In this document: positions 43,774-53,250 of the stretch, in pieces | How the letters are laid out: the number at the start of each line of letters is the position of its first letter | Numbering within the stretch: the first letter of the stretch is position 1 | Assembly: GCF_029893105.1 (NCBI RefSeq) | Contig: NZ_JARXWG010000004.1 | Span: 1 to 64,000, forward strand | Reading direction: 5' to 3' | From: Parabacteroides sp. PF5-9 | GTDB lineage: Bacteria > Bacteroidota > Bacteroidia > Bacteroidales > Tannerellaceae | DNA length: 64,000 nt | The notes under the pieces: model-generated | The model's database searches: none | The model's input: the letters and a program-made list of their open reading frames with translations, nothing else | What the model was told of the DNA's origin: nothing | Translations under genes and position numbers: made by a program

Positions 43774-45138
43774 ATGAAACGAATATTATTTATATCCATT
43801 TTATTTTTCTCGATCTTCGCGGCATTCGCAAAGACTACCGAAACTGTGGTAGAAGTCACAGCTATAGAAGAGACTGCCGCATTCGACAGTATTGCTGATC
43901 TTGCCTTATCCCTCGACACCGTTTGGATGTTGTTGGCTGCCATGCTCGTATTTTTTATGCAACCGGGGTTTGCATTGGTCGAGGCCGGTTTTACCCGTAC
44001 CAAAAGTACAGCAAATATTCTGATGAAGAACTTTGTCGATTTTACATTGGGATCGATTCTGTTCTTTGCTGTAGGTTTTGGCTTGATGTTTGGATCCGGA
44101 ACATTTGCCGGTATGCCGAATTTCTTTCAAATAGATTTTCTGGAAACAGAACTGCCTGTTGAAGGCTTTTTGATATTCCAGACTGTATTCTGTGCTACAG
44201 CTGCTACTATTGTTTCGGGAGCAATGGCCGAACGGACTAAATTCCATATGTACCTGATTTACACCATTTGTATTAGCGTATTGATCTATCCAATCTCAGG
44301 CCACTGGACCTGGGGCGGTGGCTGGCTGATGAACAGCGAGGAAGGCAGTTTCATGATGAACCTCTTCGGAACGACTTTCCATGATTTTGCCGGATCAACC
44401 ATTGTACACTCCGTCGGTGGCTGGATAGCATTGGTCGGAGCCTGGATTGTCGGCCCGCGTATGGGTAAGTATGGAAAAGACGGGAAGTCGAAAGCTATTC
44501 CGGGACATAACTTAACGATTGGCGCATTGGGTGTTTTCATTCTCTGGTTCGGATGGTTCGGTTTTAACCCCGGCTCCCAATTAGCCGCTTCGGGTGAGGA
44601 AAACCGTGTAGCTATCTCACATGTATTTCTGACAACCAACTTAGCAGCCTGTGGAGGTGGATTTGCTTCTCTTATAACAGCCTGGTGGCGCTATAAAAAG
44701 CCCTCTTTGTCACTGACGCTGAACGGTATATTAGCCGGATTGGTGGCTATCACAGCCGGATGTGATATGGTTTCTCCCGTAGGTGCTTTAATCATTGGTA
44801 TCCTTGCCGGTATCCTGATGGTGTTCTCCGTAGAGTTTATCGATCGCATTCTTAAAATCGACGATCCTGTCGGTGCTTCTACCGTACATGGTGTTTGCGG
44901 TGTATTCGGAACGTTGATGATCGGACTATTCTCCACCAGCGAAGGCTTATTCTACGGACAGGGTTGGAGCTTCCTCGGGGCACAGGTCTTCGGAGCTGCC
45001 GTTGTCGGAATATGGGCACTCGGAATGGGCTTCATCATTTTCAAATCATTGGATAAGCTCTTTGGACTCCGTGTTTCTAAACGCGTGGAAGAAGAAGGCT
45101 TGGATATATACGAACATGGCGAAACCGCTTATAACTAA
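43774..45138 (+). CDS. amtB: Ammonium transporter
   Basis: 454 aa. Signal peptide-like N terminus (MKRILFISILFFSIFAAFA), a periplasmic leader of about 30 residues, then about eleven membrane spans. Family motifs: FMQPGFALVEAGFTRTKS, the pore His in DFAGSTIVHSVGGW and the second in GASTVHGVCGVFG. Adjacent to the P-II gene in the usual order. Ends with a short TTTTCAACTTTCAA repeat before asnA. Confidence 0.95.
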   Translation: MKRILFISILFFSIFAAFAKTTETVVEVTAIEETAAFDSIADLALSLDTVWMLLAAMLVFFMQPGFALVEAGFTRTKSTANILMKNFVDFTLGSILFFAVGFGLMFGSGTFAGMPNFFQIDFLETELPVEGFLIFQTVFCATAATIVSGAMAERTKFHMYLIYTICISVLIYPISGHWTWGGGWLMNSEEGSFMMNLFGTTFHDFAGSTIVHSVGGWIALVGAWIVGPRMGKYGKDGKSKAIPGHNLTIGALGVFILWFGWFGFNPGSQLAASGEENRVAISHVFLTTNLAACGGGFASLITAWWRYKKPSLSLTLNGILAGLVAITAGCDMVSPVGALIIGILAGILMVFSVEFIDRILKIDDPVGASTVHGVCGVFGTLMIGLFSTSEGLFYGQGWSFLGAQVFGAAVVGIWALGMGFIIFKSLDKLFGLRVSKRVEEEGLDIYEHGETAYN

Positions 45139-45154
45139 TTTTCAACTTTCAATT
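45139..45154. repeat. TTTCAAC-type repeat, amtB-asnA gap
   Basis: TTTTCAACTTTCAATTT immediately after the amtB stop. Same short motif as at 46190-46256 and inside gltB at 49288-49317. Confidence 0.6.
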
Positions 45155-45155
45155 T

Positions 45156-46190
45156 ATGAAAACAACAATTCCCAAAGGCTATAAGCCTACTCTGGTTCCG
45201 GAAGAAATGGAACAAGCAATAAAAGCGATAAAGGTTAAGTTTCAGGATGAACTGTCGCAAGCATTAGACCTGAGACGAGTGACTGCACCCTTATTTGTCC
45301 TTGCAGGAACCGGCATTAATGATAATCTCAACGGGGTAGAGCGCCCTGTTTCGTTCGAGATTCCGGCTGTCGGAGGTAAGAAGGCAGAAATCGTTCATTC
45401 ATTGGCGAAATGGAAACGGATGAAACTTGGAACTTACGGCATTGAGCCAGGCAAAGGGCTTTATACCGACATGAACGCTATCCGTGCCGATGAAGAACTG
45501 GATAACCTCCATTCACTCTATGTCGACCAATGGGACTGGGAACGCACCATTACCGCTTCCGACCGGAACCTGGATTTCCTGAAAGCTATGGTCAAAAAGA
45601 TTTATCAGGCACTCAAGAATACAGAGCAATATGTATTCCGGCAATATCCGAATATAACACCTACACTGCCTGAAGATATTGTCTTTATCCATACGGAAGA
45701 TCTACAAAAGGAATATCCCTCCCTTTCGCCAAAAGAACGTGAAAACAAAGCTGCTAAAAAATACGGAGCCATCTTCCTGATCGGTATCGGTGGAGAGCTT
45801 CCCGATGGAAAGATACACGATGGACGTTCACCCGACTACGACGACTGGAGCACACCGACCCGGGATGGCTATAAAGGCTTGAACGGTGATATCATTGTTT
45901 GGAACACAATCTTGGAGCAAGCATTCGAGATATCTTCTATGGGTATACGTGTCGATAAAGCCGCGCTGTTGTTACAACTCCGGATAAGAGGTTGCGAAGA
46001 GCGCAAGGAATTGCAATTCCACAAAAGCCTGTTGGAAAATAAGATCCCTTTGTCTATAGGAGGAGGAATCGGGCAGTCGCGCCTCTGCATGTTCCTATTG
46101 CATTGCGCCCATATCGGTGAAGTGCAAGCCAGCATCTGGCCGGAGGAAATGATAGATGAGTGTTTGGTAAATAATATAATACTTAAATAA
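45156..46190 (+). CDS. asnA: Aspartate-ammonia ligase (asparagine synthetase A)
   Basis: 344 aa, class II aminoacyl-tRNA-synthetase-like enzyme that makes asparagine from aspartate, ammonia and ATP. Blocks FVLAGTGINDNLNG, VHSLAKWKRMKLG, YVDQWDWERTI, RSPDYDDWSTP and GGGIGQSRLCMFLL are characteristic. It uses free ammonia, which fits its place between amtB and glnN. Confidence 0.95.
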   Translation: MKTTIPKGYKPTLVPEEMEQAIKAIKVKFQDELSQALDLRRVTAPLFVLAGTGINDNLNGVERPVSFEIPAVGGKKAEIVHSLAKWKRMKLGTYGIEPGKGLYTDMNAIRADEELDNLHSLYVDQWDWERTITASDRNLDFLKAMVKKIYQALKNTEQYVFRQYPNITPTLPEDIVFIHTEDLQKEYPSLSPKERENKAAKKYGAIFLIGIGGELPDGKIHDGRSPDYDDWSTPTRDGYKGLNGDIIVWNTILEQAFEISSMGIRVDKAALLLQLRIRGCEERKELQFHKSLLENKIPLSIGGGIGQSRLCMFLLHCAHIGEVQASIWPEEMIDECLVNNIILK

Positions 46191-46256
46191 TTGAAAATTG
46201 AAAGTTGAAAATGGATTGGCTTTCACTTTCAACCTTCATTTTCAACTTTCAACTCT
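46190..46256. repeat. Palindromic TTTCAAC-type repeat, asnA-glnN gap
   Basis: ATTGAAAATTGAAAGTTGAAAATGG on the left faces TTTCACTTTCAACCTTCATTTTCAACTTTCAAC on the right, an imperfect hairpin built of TTTCAAC units that fills the whole intergenic gap. Confidence 0.75.
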
Positions 46257-46263
46257 ATAAACT

Positions 46264-48453
46264 ATGGCAAATTTAAGATTTAGTGCAGTAAAACAAGCTT
46301 CCGGACGGGAAGCGGTAGAAGTATCGGCACCGGCTCCTAAGGCTTCCGAATACTTCGGTAAGTATGTATTCGACAGAAATAATATGCGTAAATACCTGTC
46401 GAAAGAGACTTTGAAATTGGTATTGGATGCTATTGACAAAGGCGAACCATTGGACAGACAAGTGGCCAACCATGTAGCTGCCGGTATGCGTATGTGGGCG
46501 ATGGAAATGGGGGCAACACATTATACCCACTGGTTTCATCCCTTGACCGATGGTACGGCTGAAAAGCATGATGCCTTTATTGACTTCGACGGACAGGGTG
46601 GAGTGATCGAGGAATTCTCGGGGAAACTGTTGGCACAACAGGAGCCGGATGCTTCGAGCTTCCCTTCTGGCGGTATCCGCAATACGTTTGAAGCGCGCGG
46701 ATACACCGCCTGGGATCCTTCTTCTCCTGCTTTTATCGTAAAAGATACACTTTGTATTCCTACCATTTTTATCTCCTATACGGGTGAAGCGCTGGACTAC
46801 AAGACACCTCTGCTCAAATCGATCGCCGCTGTGGATAAGGCAGCAACCGATGTTTGTCGTTACTTCGACAAAAACGTTAAAAAGGTCTTCTCTTATCTGG
46901 GCTGGGAACAGGAATATTTCCTGGTAGATAGATCCTTGTATAATGCCCGTCCTGATTTGGCGCTTACGGGTCGTACTCTAATGGGACATGAAAGTGCAAA
47001 AAACCAACAGTTGGAAGATCATTATTTCGGTTCCATACCGACACGAGTATGCGCTTTTATGCGTGATCTGGAATACGAATGCTATAAGTTGAGTATTCCC
47101 GTAAAGACCCGCCACAACGAAGTGGCTCCCAATCAGTTCGAAGTAGCACCGATCTTCGAAGAATGTAATCTGGCGGTCGATCACAACCTCTTATTGATGT
47201 CTACCATGGATGTCGTTGCCGAACGTCATAACTTCAAGGTGCTTCTCCATGAAAAGCCGTTTAAGGGGATAAACGGTTCGGGGAAGCATAACAACTGGTC
47301 ATTGGGCACAGATACGGGCATTAACCTCTTGGGAGCAGGTAAAAACGCGAAGGAGAACCTGCAATTTATCACCTTTGTTGCTAATGTGTTAATGGCGGTT
47401 TACAAGAATAACGCTTTACTGAAAGCCAGCATCTCTTCGGCTACCAATGCGCACCGTCTGGGAGCTAACGAGGCACCGCCAGCTATCATTTCCGTCTTTA
47501 TGGGATCACAGATCTCAGCTTTACTCGACGAAATAGAATCGAGCAAGGGGATCAAAGACATTGAACTCAGCGAAAAGACAGGTAAGCGTTTGTCATTGAA
47601 TTATATTCCGGAGATTATGGTCGATAATACCGACCGTAACCGTACTTCGCCGTTTGCCTTTACCGGCAACCGTTTCGAATTCCGTGCCGTGGGTTCGTCG
47701 GCTAACTGTGCCGCTGCCATGCTTGCTTTAAATACGGCTGTTGCCGGACAGTTGAAACAGTTCAAAGCGGAAACCGATGCTTTGATCGCTTTTGGTAAAT
47801 CAGAAGAAGAAGCCGTGTTCCAGATGATTCGGATGTATATCCGGGACTCGAAAGCGATTCGTTTCGATGGTAACGGATACAGTGACGAATGGAAAGTCGA
47901 AGCGGCAAAGCGCGGATTAGACTGCGAAACACGAGTGCCTGTTATTTACGATGCCTATACCATCTCGCAAACGATCGACCTTTTTGCAAAGACAGGCGTC
48001 TTGAATGAGCGGGAATTACATGCCCGCAACGAAGTGAAGTGGGAGCAATATACCAAAAAGATTCAGATCGAAGCCCGTGTACTGGGTGATTTGGCGATGA
48101 ATCATATCATTCCCGTTGCCACCCGCTACCAAGGTCTGCTGTTGGATAATGTGTCCAAGATATTTACTTTATATGATAAGGAGAAGGCGGCAAAGATTGC
48201 TTCGCAAGATTTATTGATTATTGAAGACATTGCCGATCACCTGAACTTTATCAAGAAGAAGGTTGATGAGATGGTGGAAGCACGTAAGCAAGCAAATAAG
48301 ATAGAAAATGAACGCGAAAAGGCCTTGGTGTATTGTGAGAAAATAGCGCCTTACTTCGATGAAATCCGCTATCATATCGACAAGCTTGAACTTACGGTAG
48401 ATAATGAAATGTGGACATTACCGAAATACAGGGAACTATTGTTCATTAGATGA
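46264..48453 (+). CDS. glnN: Glutamine synthetase, type III
   Basis: 729-aa GSIII, the form described first in Bacteroides fragilis. GSIII-specific N-terminal domain (about 10-160; HYTHWFHPLTDGTAEKHDAF), catalytic core with AFIDFDGQGGVIEEF, RHNEVAPNQFEVAPIFEECN, GINGSGKHNNWSLGTDTG and DRNRTSPFAFTGNRFEFRAVG, then a helical C-terminal domain (about 560-729). Main ammonium-assimilating enzyme with GltB. Full length. Confidence 0.96.
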   Translation: MANLRFSAVKQASGREAVEVSAPAPKASEYFGKYVFDRNNMRKYLSKETLKLVLDAIDKGEPLDRQVANHVAAGMRMWAMEMGATHYTHWFHPLTDGTAEKHDAFIDFDGQGGVIEEFSGKLLAQQEPDASSFPSGGIRNTFEARGYTAWDPSSPAFIVKDTLCIPTIFISYTGEALDYKTPLLKSIAAVDKAATDVCRYFDKNVKKVFSYLGWEQEYFLVDRSLYNARPDLALTGRTLMGHESAKNQQLEDHYFGSIPTRVCAFMRDLEYECYKLSIPVKTRHNEVAPNQFEVAPIFEECNLAVDHNLLLMSTMDVVAERHNFKVLLHEKPFKGINGSGKHNNWSLGTDTGINLLGAGKNAKENLQFITFVANVLMAVYKNNALLKASISSATNAHRLGANEAPPAIISVFMGSQISALLDEIESSKGIKDIELSEKTGKRLSLNYIPEIMVDNTDRNRTSPFAFTGNRFEFRAVGSSANCAAAMLALNTAVAGQLKQFKAETDALIAFGKSEEEAVFQMIRMYIRDSKAIRFDGNGYSDEWKVEAAKRGLDCETRVPVIYDAYTISQTIDLFAKTGVLNERELHARNEVKWEQYTKKIQIEARVLGDLAMNHIIPVATRYQGLLLDNVSKIFTLYDKEKAAKIASQDLLIIEDIADHLNFIKKKVDEMVEARKQANKIENEREKALVYCEKIAPYFDEIRYHIDKLELTVDNEMWTLPKYRELLFIR

Positions 48454-48493
48454 CAATAAACATGAAAATGTCGCTCTATTTACTTTATAAAAA

Positions 48494-51400
48494 ATGGAAC
48501 AAAACAATTTATATAATCCCGAGTTCGAACACGATGCCTGCGGTGTCGGACTGGTAATTGATATCCACGGAAACAAATCGCATGATATAGTCGAAAAAAG
48601 TTTGCAAGTACTGGAGAATATGCTCCATCGTGGAGCTGAGAGTGCAGACAATAAGACGGGCGATGGGGCTGGTATTATGCTTCAGATTCCGCACGAGTTT
48701 ATTCTATTGCAGGGAATACCTGTTCCCGAAAGAGGAAAATACGGAACCGGTTTGGTTTTTCTGCCTCAGGATGAAGAACAAGCCAAGCTTTGCATGGATA
48801 CATTGAAGAATGTATTGACGCAGGAAGGTTTGGATTTACTGGCTGTACGTGATCTGCCTGTCAATAGTGATATTCTGGGCGAGATATCCCGGAATAACGA
48901 GCCGTTGATCAGGCAGATCTTTGTGGTCGATCAGGATCTTTCGGGTGATCACTTGGAGCAAAGGCTGTATGTCGCCCGTAAAAAAATTGAGAAAAATATT
49001 TTGCAATCAGCCTTACAGGACAAGCGGAGTTTCTATATCGTTAGCCTCTCTACACAGCGGATTGTGTACAAAGGCATGTTTACATCCACTCAATTGCGCG
49101 AGTATTTCCCGGATCTGACTAATCCGTATTTCACGAGCGGATTGGCGTTGGTGCATTCACGTTTCAGTACGAATACGTTTCCGACCTGGGATTTAGCCCA
49201 GCCGTTTCGCCTATTGGGGCATAACGGTGAAATCAACACCATTCGCGGTAACCGGTATTGGATGGAAGCCCGTGAAAATCTCTTGGGAAATTTTCAACTT
49301 TCAACTTTCAACTTTCCAATAATCCAACAAGGGATGAGCGATAGTGCTTCGTTGGATAATGTATTGGAATTTCTGATTATGTCGGGTAAAACACTTCCGC
49401 ACGCTTTAGCTATGCTTGTGCCTGAAAGCTGGAACGACAAGAATCCGATCCCGCCTGAACTCAAAGCGTTTTATGAATACCATAGTATTATTATGGAGCC
49501 ATGGGACGGTCCGGCTACGCTGTTGTTTACCGACGGGCGGTATGCCGGTGGTATGCTCGACCGCAACGGACTGCGCCCTGCGCGTTATCTCGTCACGAAA
49601 AATGACATCATGGTGATAGCGTCTGAAGCCGGAGTACTGCCTTTCGAAGCTTCGGAAATCAGAGAAAAGGGGCGGCTTCAACCGGGTAAAATGCTGATGG
49701 TTGACACCTTAAAAGGTGAAGTCCAGTATGATGCCCAGTTAAAAGAAACCCTGTCTAAAGCCTATCCTTACGAAGAATGGCTATCGAAAAACCGTATTAT
49801 TCTCTCTGATATTCATTCGGGAAGAACGGTAAAACATAAGGTAGAGAATCAGTCGCAACTGTTGCGAGCCTTCGGGTATTCCAAAGAAGATATAGAACGG
49901 ATTATTCTGCCGATGACTACCGACTGCAAGGAACCGATCGGTTCGATGGGGAATGATACGCCTTTGGCGGTACTTTCTGAAAAGCCGCAGCGCTTGTTCA
50001 ATTACTTCCGGCAGTTGTTCGCACAGGTAACCAATCCGCCCATCGACCCTATCCGTGAAGAATTGGTGATGTCGCTTTCGCTTTATATCGGTACGCAGGA
50101 GGGCAATCTGCTTGAACCTTCTCCCGAATTGTGTAAAATGGTGAAATTGCAGACACCCGTTATCAATAACCGGGATTTGGATATCCTACGGCATTTAGGA
50201 TACAAAGGATTCCGCACATTAACTATTCCTATATTGTTTGATATAGACGGCCATGCGGAGGATAATCTGGAGAAAGCCATCCGCACGATTTGCGCCCAAA
50301 CCGAACAGGCAGTAAACGAAGGATACAATTATGTCATTCTGAGCGACAAAGGCATAAATGCGAAGCAGGCAGCTATTCCTTCTTTACTTGCCGTTTCGGC
50401 GGTGCACCACCATTTAATCAATAAAAAGAAGCGGATGCAAATCGCCATTGTGGTGGAGACCGCCGAAGTGCGTGAAGTGATGCATTTCGCTCTATTGCTT
50501 GGTTTTGGGGCAACGGCAATCAATCCCTATATGGTGTTTTCTATCTTGGAGCATGCGGTCGATTCGCATGAGATCCAACTGGATTACCACACTGCCGAGA
50601 AGAATTACATCAAAGCGGTCAACAAAGGACTATTGAAGGTTCTTTCTAAGATGGGGATCTCGACCTTGAGAAGTTATCGTGGTGCACAGATATTCGAGGC
50701 GGTCGGTATTAGCCAGAAACTGTTGGACAACTATTTCCGTGGGATGGTCTCGCGTATTGGAGGGATTGAGTTGGACGATATTGTCAAAGATACATTATAC
50801 GACCATTTCTCTGCGTTTTATAACCCAAATGGAACAGATGCCTTGTTGCAAAACATGGGCTTTTACACCTATCGGAAAAACGGAGAGTACCACGCTTGGA
50901 ATCCGGAGACAATTAATAAATTGCAGATCGCGACCCGCCTGGGTGATTATGAGAAATACAAAGAGTACACGCATATTGTAGACGAAAAAACAGATCCTGT
51001 TTTCCTTCGTGATTTTTTCACTTACAAACGTAACCCCATCGATATCTCGGAAGTAGAACCGGTCGAGTCAATCGCCCGGTATTTTGTTACCGGTGCCATG
51101 TCTTTCGGCTCTATCAGCAAAGAGGCGCATGAAGCAATCGCTATTGCACTCAACAAGATACATGGACGCAGTAATACGGGTGAGGGCGGAGAAGAACCTA
51201 CCCGTTTCCGAACCTGTGAAGACGGGCTGAACCGCCGGAGCGCTATTAAACAAATCGCTTCGGGACGTTTTGGGGTCACAGCCGAGTATTTGGTGAATGC
51301 CGACGAGCTTCAAATTAAGGTCGCACAGGGGGCAAAACCAGGCGAAGGCGGTCAACTGCCGGGATTCAAAGTGGATAAAGTCATTGCGAAAACGCGGCAT

Positions 51401-52966
51401 TCCATCCCGGGCATTACCTTGATTTCACCTCCACCGCATCACGATATTTATTCGATTGAAGATTTGGCACAGTTGATTTTTGATTTGAAGAACATTAATC
51501 CGACGGCTGAGATTAGTGTGAAGCTGGTCGCCGAAAGCGGTGTTGGAACGATTGCCGCCGGTGTAGCCAAAGCCAAAGCCGACCGGATCATTATCAGTGG
51601 GGCGGAAGGTGGCACGGGAGCCAGTCCGATTAGTTCGGTGAAACATGCCGGTATTCCAGGTGAACTGGGGCTTGCCGAAACACAACAGACCTTGGTGATG
51701 AATAACCTGCGTGGATTTGTTCGTTTGCAAACCGATGGACAATTGAAAACAGGTAAAGACATTATTGTCTCGGCATTGCTCGGAGCCGAAGAGTTTGGTT
51801 TTGCTACAAGCGTGTTGATTGTGCTTGGTTGTGTGATGGATCGCAAATGTCATCAGAATACCTGTCCGGTTGGGATTGCTACACAAGACGAAAAACTACG
51901 GGCAGGTTTCAAAGGGAAACATGAATATGTCATTCATTTCATGACATTCCTGGCGCAGGAAGTACGTGAACATCTGGCACAAATGGGATTCCGTAGTATG
52001 GATGAAATTGTCGGACGAAGCGACTTGCTTGCACTCAAACCGCTGGCGTTAAGCGGAAAAATAGGGAAGTTAGATTTAAAGAAGTTGATGTACTTCGCCG
52101 GTGATGGGAATGCTATTCGCTATACCAAAAGCCAGGAGCATAAAATCGATAAGGTTATTGACCATGAACTTATTCGCAAAGCACAACCGGCTATCAAGAC
52201 CGCTTTGGCAGTCGAGATAAAACAAATCATAACCAATACCGATCGCTCCGTAGGTGCAATGCTTTCGGGTGAGATCGCAAAATGTTATGGAGGTGCCGGT
52301 TTGCCTGATAACACCATTGGCGTAAAATTCAACGGTTCGGCAGGGCAGAGTTTCGGTGCATTTCTTTCACCGGGAATCACCTTCCGCCTGGAAGGTGAAT
52401 CGAACGATTATTTAGGAAAAGGTTTGTCGGGAGGAAAAATTATTCTGGTTCCACCGGCTCATTCCGATTTCGTGCCCGAGAAGAATATCATTGCGGGAAA
52501 TACGTTACTGTATGGCGCTACTTCAGGCGAAGTGTATATCAACGGGAAAGTCGGCGAACGGTTTTGTGTACGAAACAGTGGAGCTATTGCGGTAGTGGAA
52601 GGCGTAGGCGACCATTGTTGTGAATACATGACCGGCGGACGTACCGTAGTACTCGGCTCTACAGGCAAAAATTTTGCTGCGGGGATGAGTGGCGGATTAG
52701 CTTACGTATTGGATATGGACGGCGATTTCGATTCAAATTGTAACATGGAAATGGTCGAATTATCATTGATAGAAGATCAATCGGACAACCGTGAACTTTT
52801 TCAACTCATTTCCAATCATGCCCAACATACGCAAAGTCCTCTTGCAAAAAGGATATTGAACGATTGGGCAACCTACTTGAAATATTTCATCAAAGTAACT
52901 CCGATTGAGTACAAAAAAGTATTACAGGAAGAAAAGATGGAGGTTGTCAATCGCAAAATTGCATAA
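48494..52966 (+). CDS. gltB: Glutamate synthase large subunit
   Basis: 1490 aa. Class II amidotransferase domain whose mature N terminus is Cys16 (EHDACGVGLVIDI) up to about 430, a central domain, the FMN-binding synthase barrel (about 840-1200; SISKEAHEAIAIALNKIHG, SGAEGGTGASPISS), the 3Fe-4S cysteines in GCVMDRKCHQNTCPVG, and the C-terminal beta-helix (GLSGGKIILVPP, GNTLLYGATSGEVYINGKVG). Near residue 266-273 the segment NFQLSTFNF is encoded by a TTTCAAC repeat normally found between genes. No gltD (NADPH/FAD subunit) follows; the next gene is in the opposite direction. Confidence 0.95.
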   Translation: MEQNNLYNPEFEHDACGVGLVIDIHGNKSHDIVEKSLQVLENMLHRGAESADNKTGDGAGIMLQIPHEFILLQGIPVPERGKYGTGLVFLPQDEEQAKLCMDTLKNVLTQEGLDLLAVRDLPVNSDILGEISRNNEPLIRQIFVVDQDLSGDHLEQRLYVARKKIEKNILQSALQDKRSFYIVSLSTQRIVYKGMFTSTQLREYFPDLTNPYFTSGLALVHSRFSTNTFPTWDLAQPFRLLGHNGEINTIRGNRYWMEARENLLGNFQLSTFNFPIIQQGMSDSASLDNVLEFLIMSGKTLPHALAMLVPESWNDKNPIPPELKAFYEYHSIIMEPWDGPATLLFTDGRYAGGMLDRNGLRPARYLVTKNDIMVIASEAGVLPFEASEIREKGRLQPGKMLMVDTLKGEVQYDAQLKETLSKAYPYEEWLSKNRIILSDIHSGRTVKHKVENQSQLLRAFGYSKEDIERIILPMTTDCKEPIGSMGNDTPLAVLSEKPQRLFNYFRQLFAQVTNPPIDPIREELVMSLSLYIGTQEGNLLEPSPELCKMVKLQTPVINNRDLDILRHLGYKGFRTLTIPILFDIDGHAEDNLEKAIRTICAQTEQAVNEGYNYVILSDKGINAKQAAIPSLLAVSAVHHHLINKKKRMQIAIVVETAEVREVMHFALLLGFGATAINPYMVFSILEHAVDSHEIQLDYHTAEKNYIKAVNKGLLKVLSKMGISTLRSYRGAQIFEAVGISQKLLDNYFRGMVSRIGGIELDDIVKDTLYDHFSAFYNPNGTDALLQNMGFYTYRKNGEYHAWNPETINKLQIATRLGDYEKYKEYTHIVDEKTDPVFLRDFFTYKRNPIDISEVEPVESIARYFVTGAMSFGSISKEAHEAIAIALNKIHGRSNTGEGGEEPTRFRTCEDGLNRRSAIKQIASGRFGVTAEYLVNADELQIKVAQGAKPGEGGQLPGFKVDKVIAKTRHSIPGITLISPPPHHDIYSIEDLAQLIFDLKNINPTAEISVKLVAESGVGTIAAGVAKAKADRIIISGAEGGTGASPISSVKHAGIPGELGLAETQQTLVMNNLRGFVRLQTDGQLKTGKDIIVSALLGAEEFGFATSVLIVLGCVMDRKCHQNTCPVGIATQDEKLRAGFKGKHEYVIHFMTFLAQEVREHLAQMGFRSMDEIVGRSDLLALKPLALSGKIGKLDLKKLMYFAGDGNAIRYTKSQEHKIDKVIDHELIRKAQPAIKTALAVEIKQIITNTDRSVGAMLSGEIAKCYGGAGLPDNTIGVKFNGSAGQSFGAFLSPGITFRLEGESNDYLGKGLSGGKIILVPPAHSDFVPEKNIIAGNTLLYGATSGEVYINGKVGERFCVRNSGAIAVVEGVGDHCCEYMTGGRTVVLGSTGKNFAAGMSGGLAYVLDMDGDFDSNCNMEMVELSLIEDQSDNRELFQLISNHAQHTQSPLAKRILNDWATYLKYFIKVTPIEYKKVLQEEKMEVVNRKIA
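49288..49317 (+). repeat. TTTCAAC-type repeat inside gltB
   Basis: AATTTTCAACTTTCAACTTTC and on to TTCC lies in frame in gltB, encoding about nine residues between the GNRYWMEAREN and GMSDSASLDNVL blocks. The same motif is intergenic at 45139 and 46190-46256. Confidence 0.75.
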
Positions 52967-53046
52967 GTAAAGTTGCACAGATAAAAATCACGTCTACCAG
53001 TTTAGTTTTACTCTCTATAGGATTTGTAGATCGTTCTAAAACAAAG

Positions 53047-53072
53047 AAGGCCGCTCCTCCCGGAGCAGCCTT
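53047..53072 (-). terminator. Terminator of the PepSY-like lipoprotein gene
   Basis: AAGGCTGCTCC / GGAGCGGCCTT stem (one mismatch) with CTTTGTTTT behind it on the minus strand. It may also catch gltB read-through. It is the counterpart of the hairpin at 174-207. Confidence 0.75.
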
Positions 53073-53087
53073 CCCAACCACTTTTTT

Positions 53088-53250
53088 TCAATAAGATTTA
53101 CATCTTAAAACAACACTTTTTCTTTTTGTTTATATATATAGATATTGTGGATTAGTCATTAATACGTCAGAATTGAAATACAATCCCCATTTTCTTTGAC
53201 TGTTGCAATTTTGTTTTTGTCGTTCTGGCTGAAATAAAACAGGTAAGAGA
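53088..53250 (-). repeat. Right arm of the inverted repeat (PepSY-like gene end and 3'UTR)
   Basis: Reverse complement of 1-165: the last 90 bases of the gene are nearly identical, a middle stretch of about 30 bp differs, then the block with TAAGAT-gtaa-ATCTTA matches again. Confidence 0.85.
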
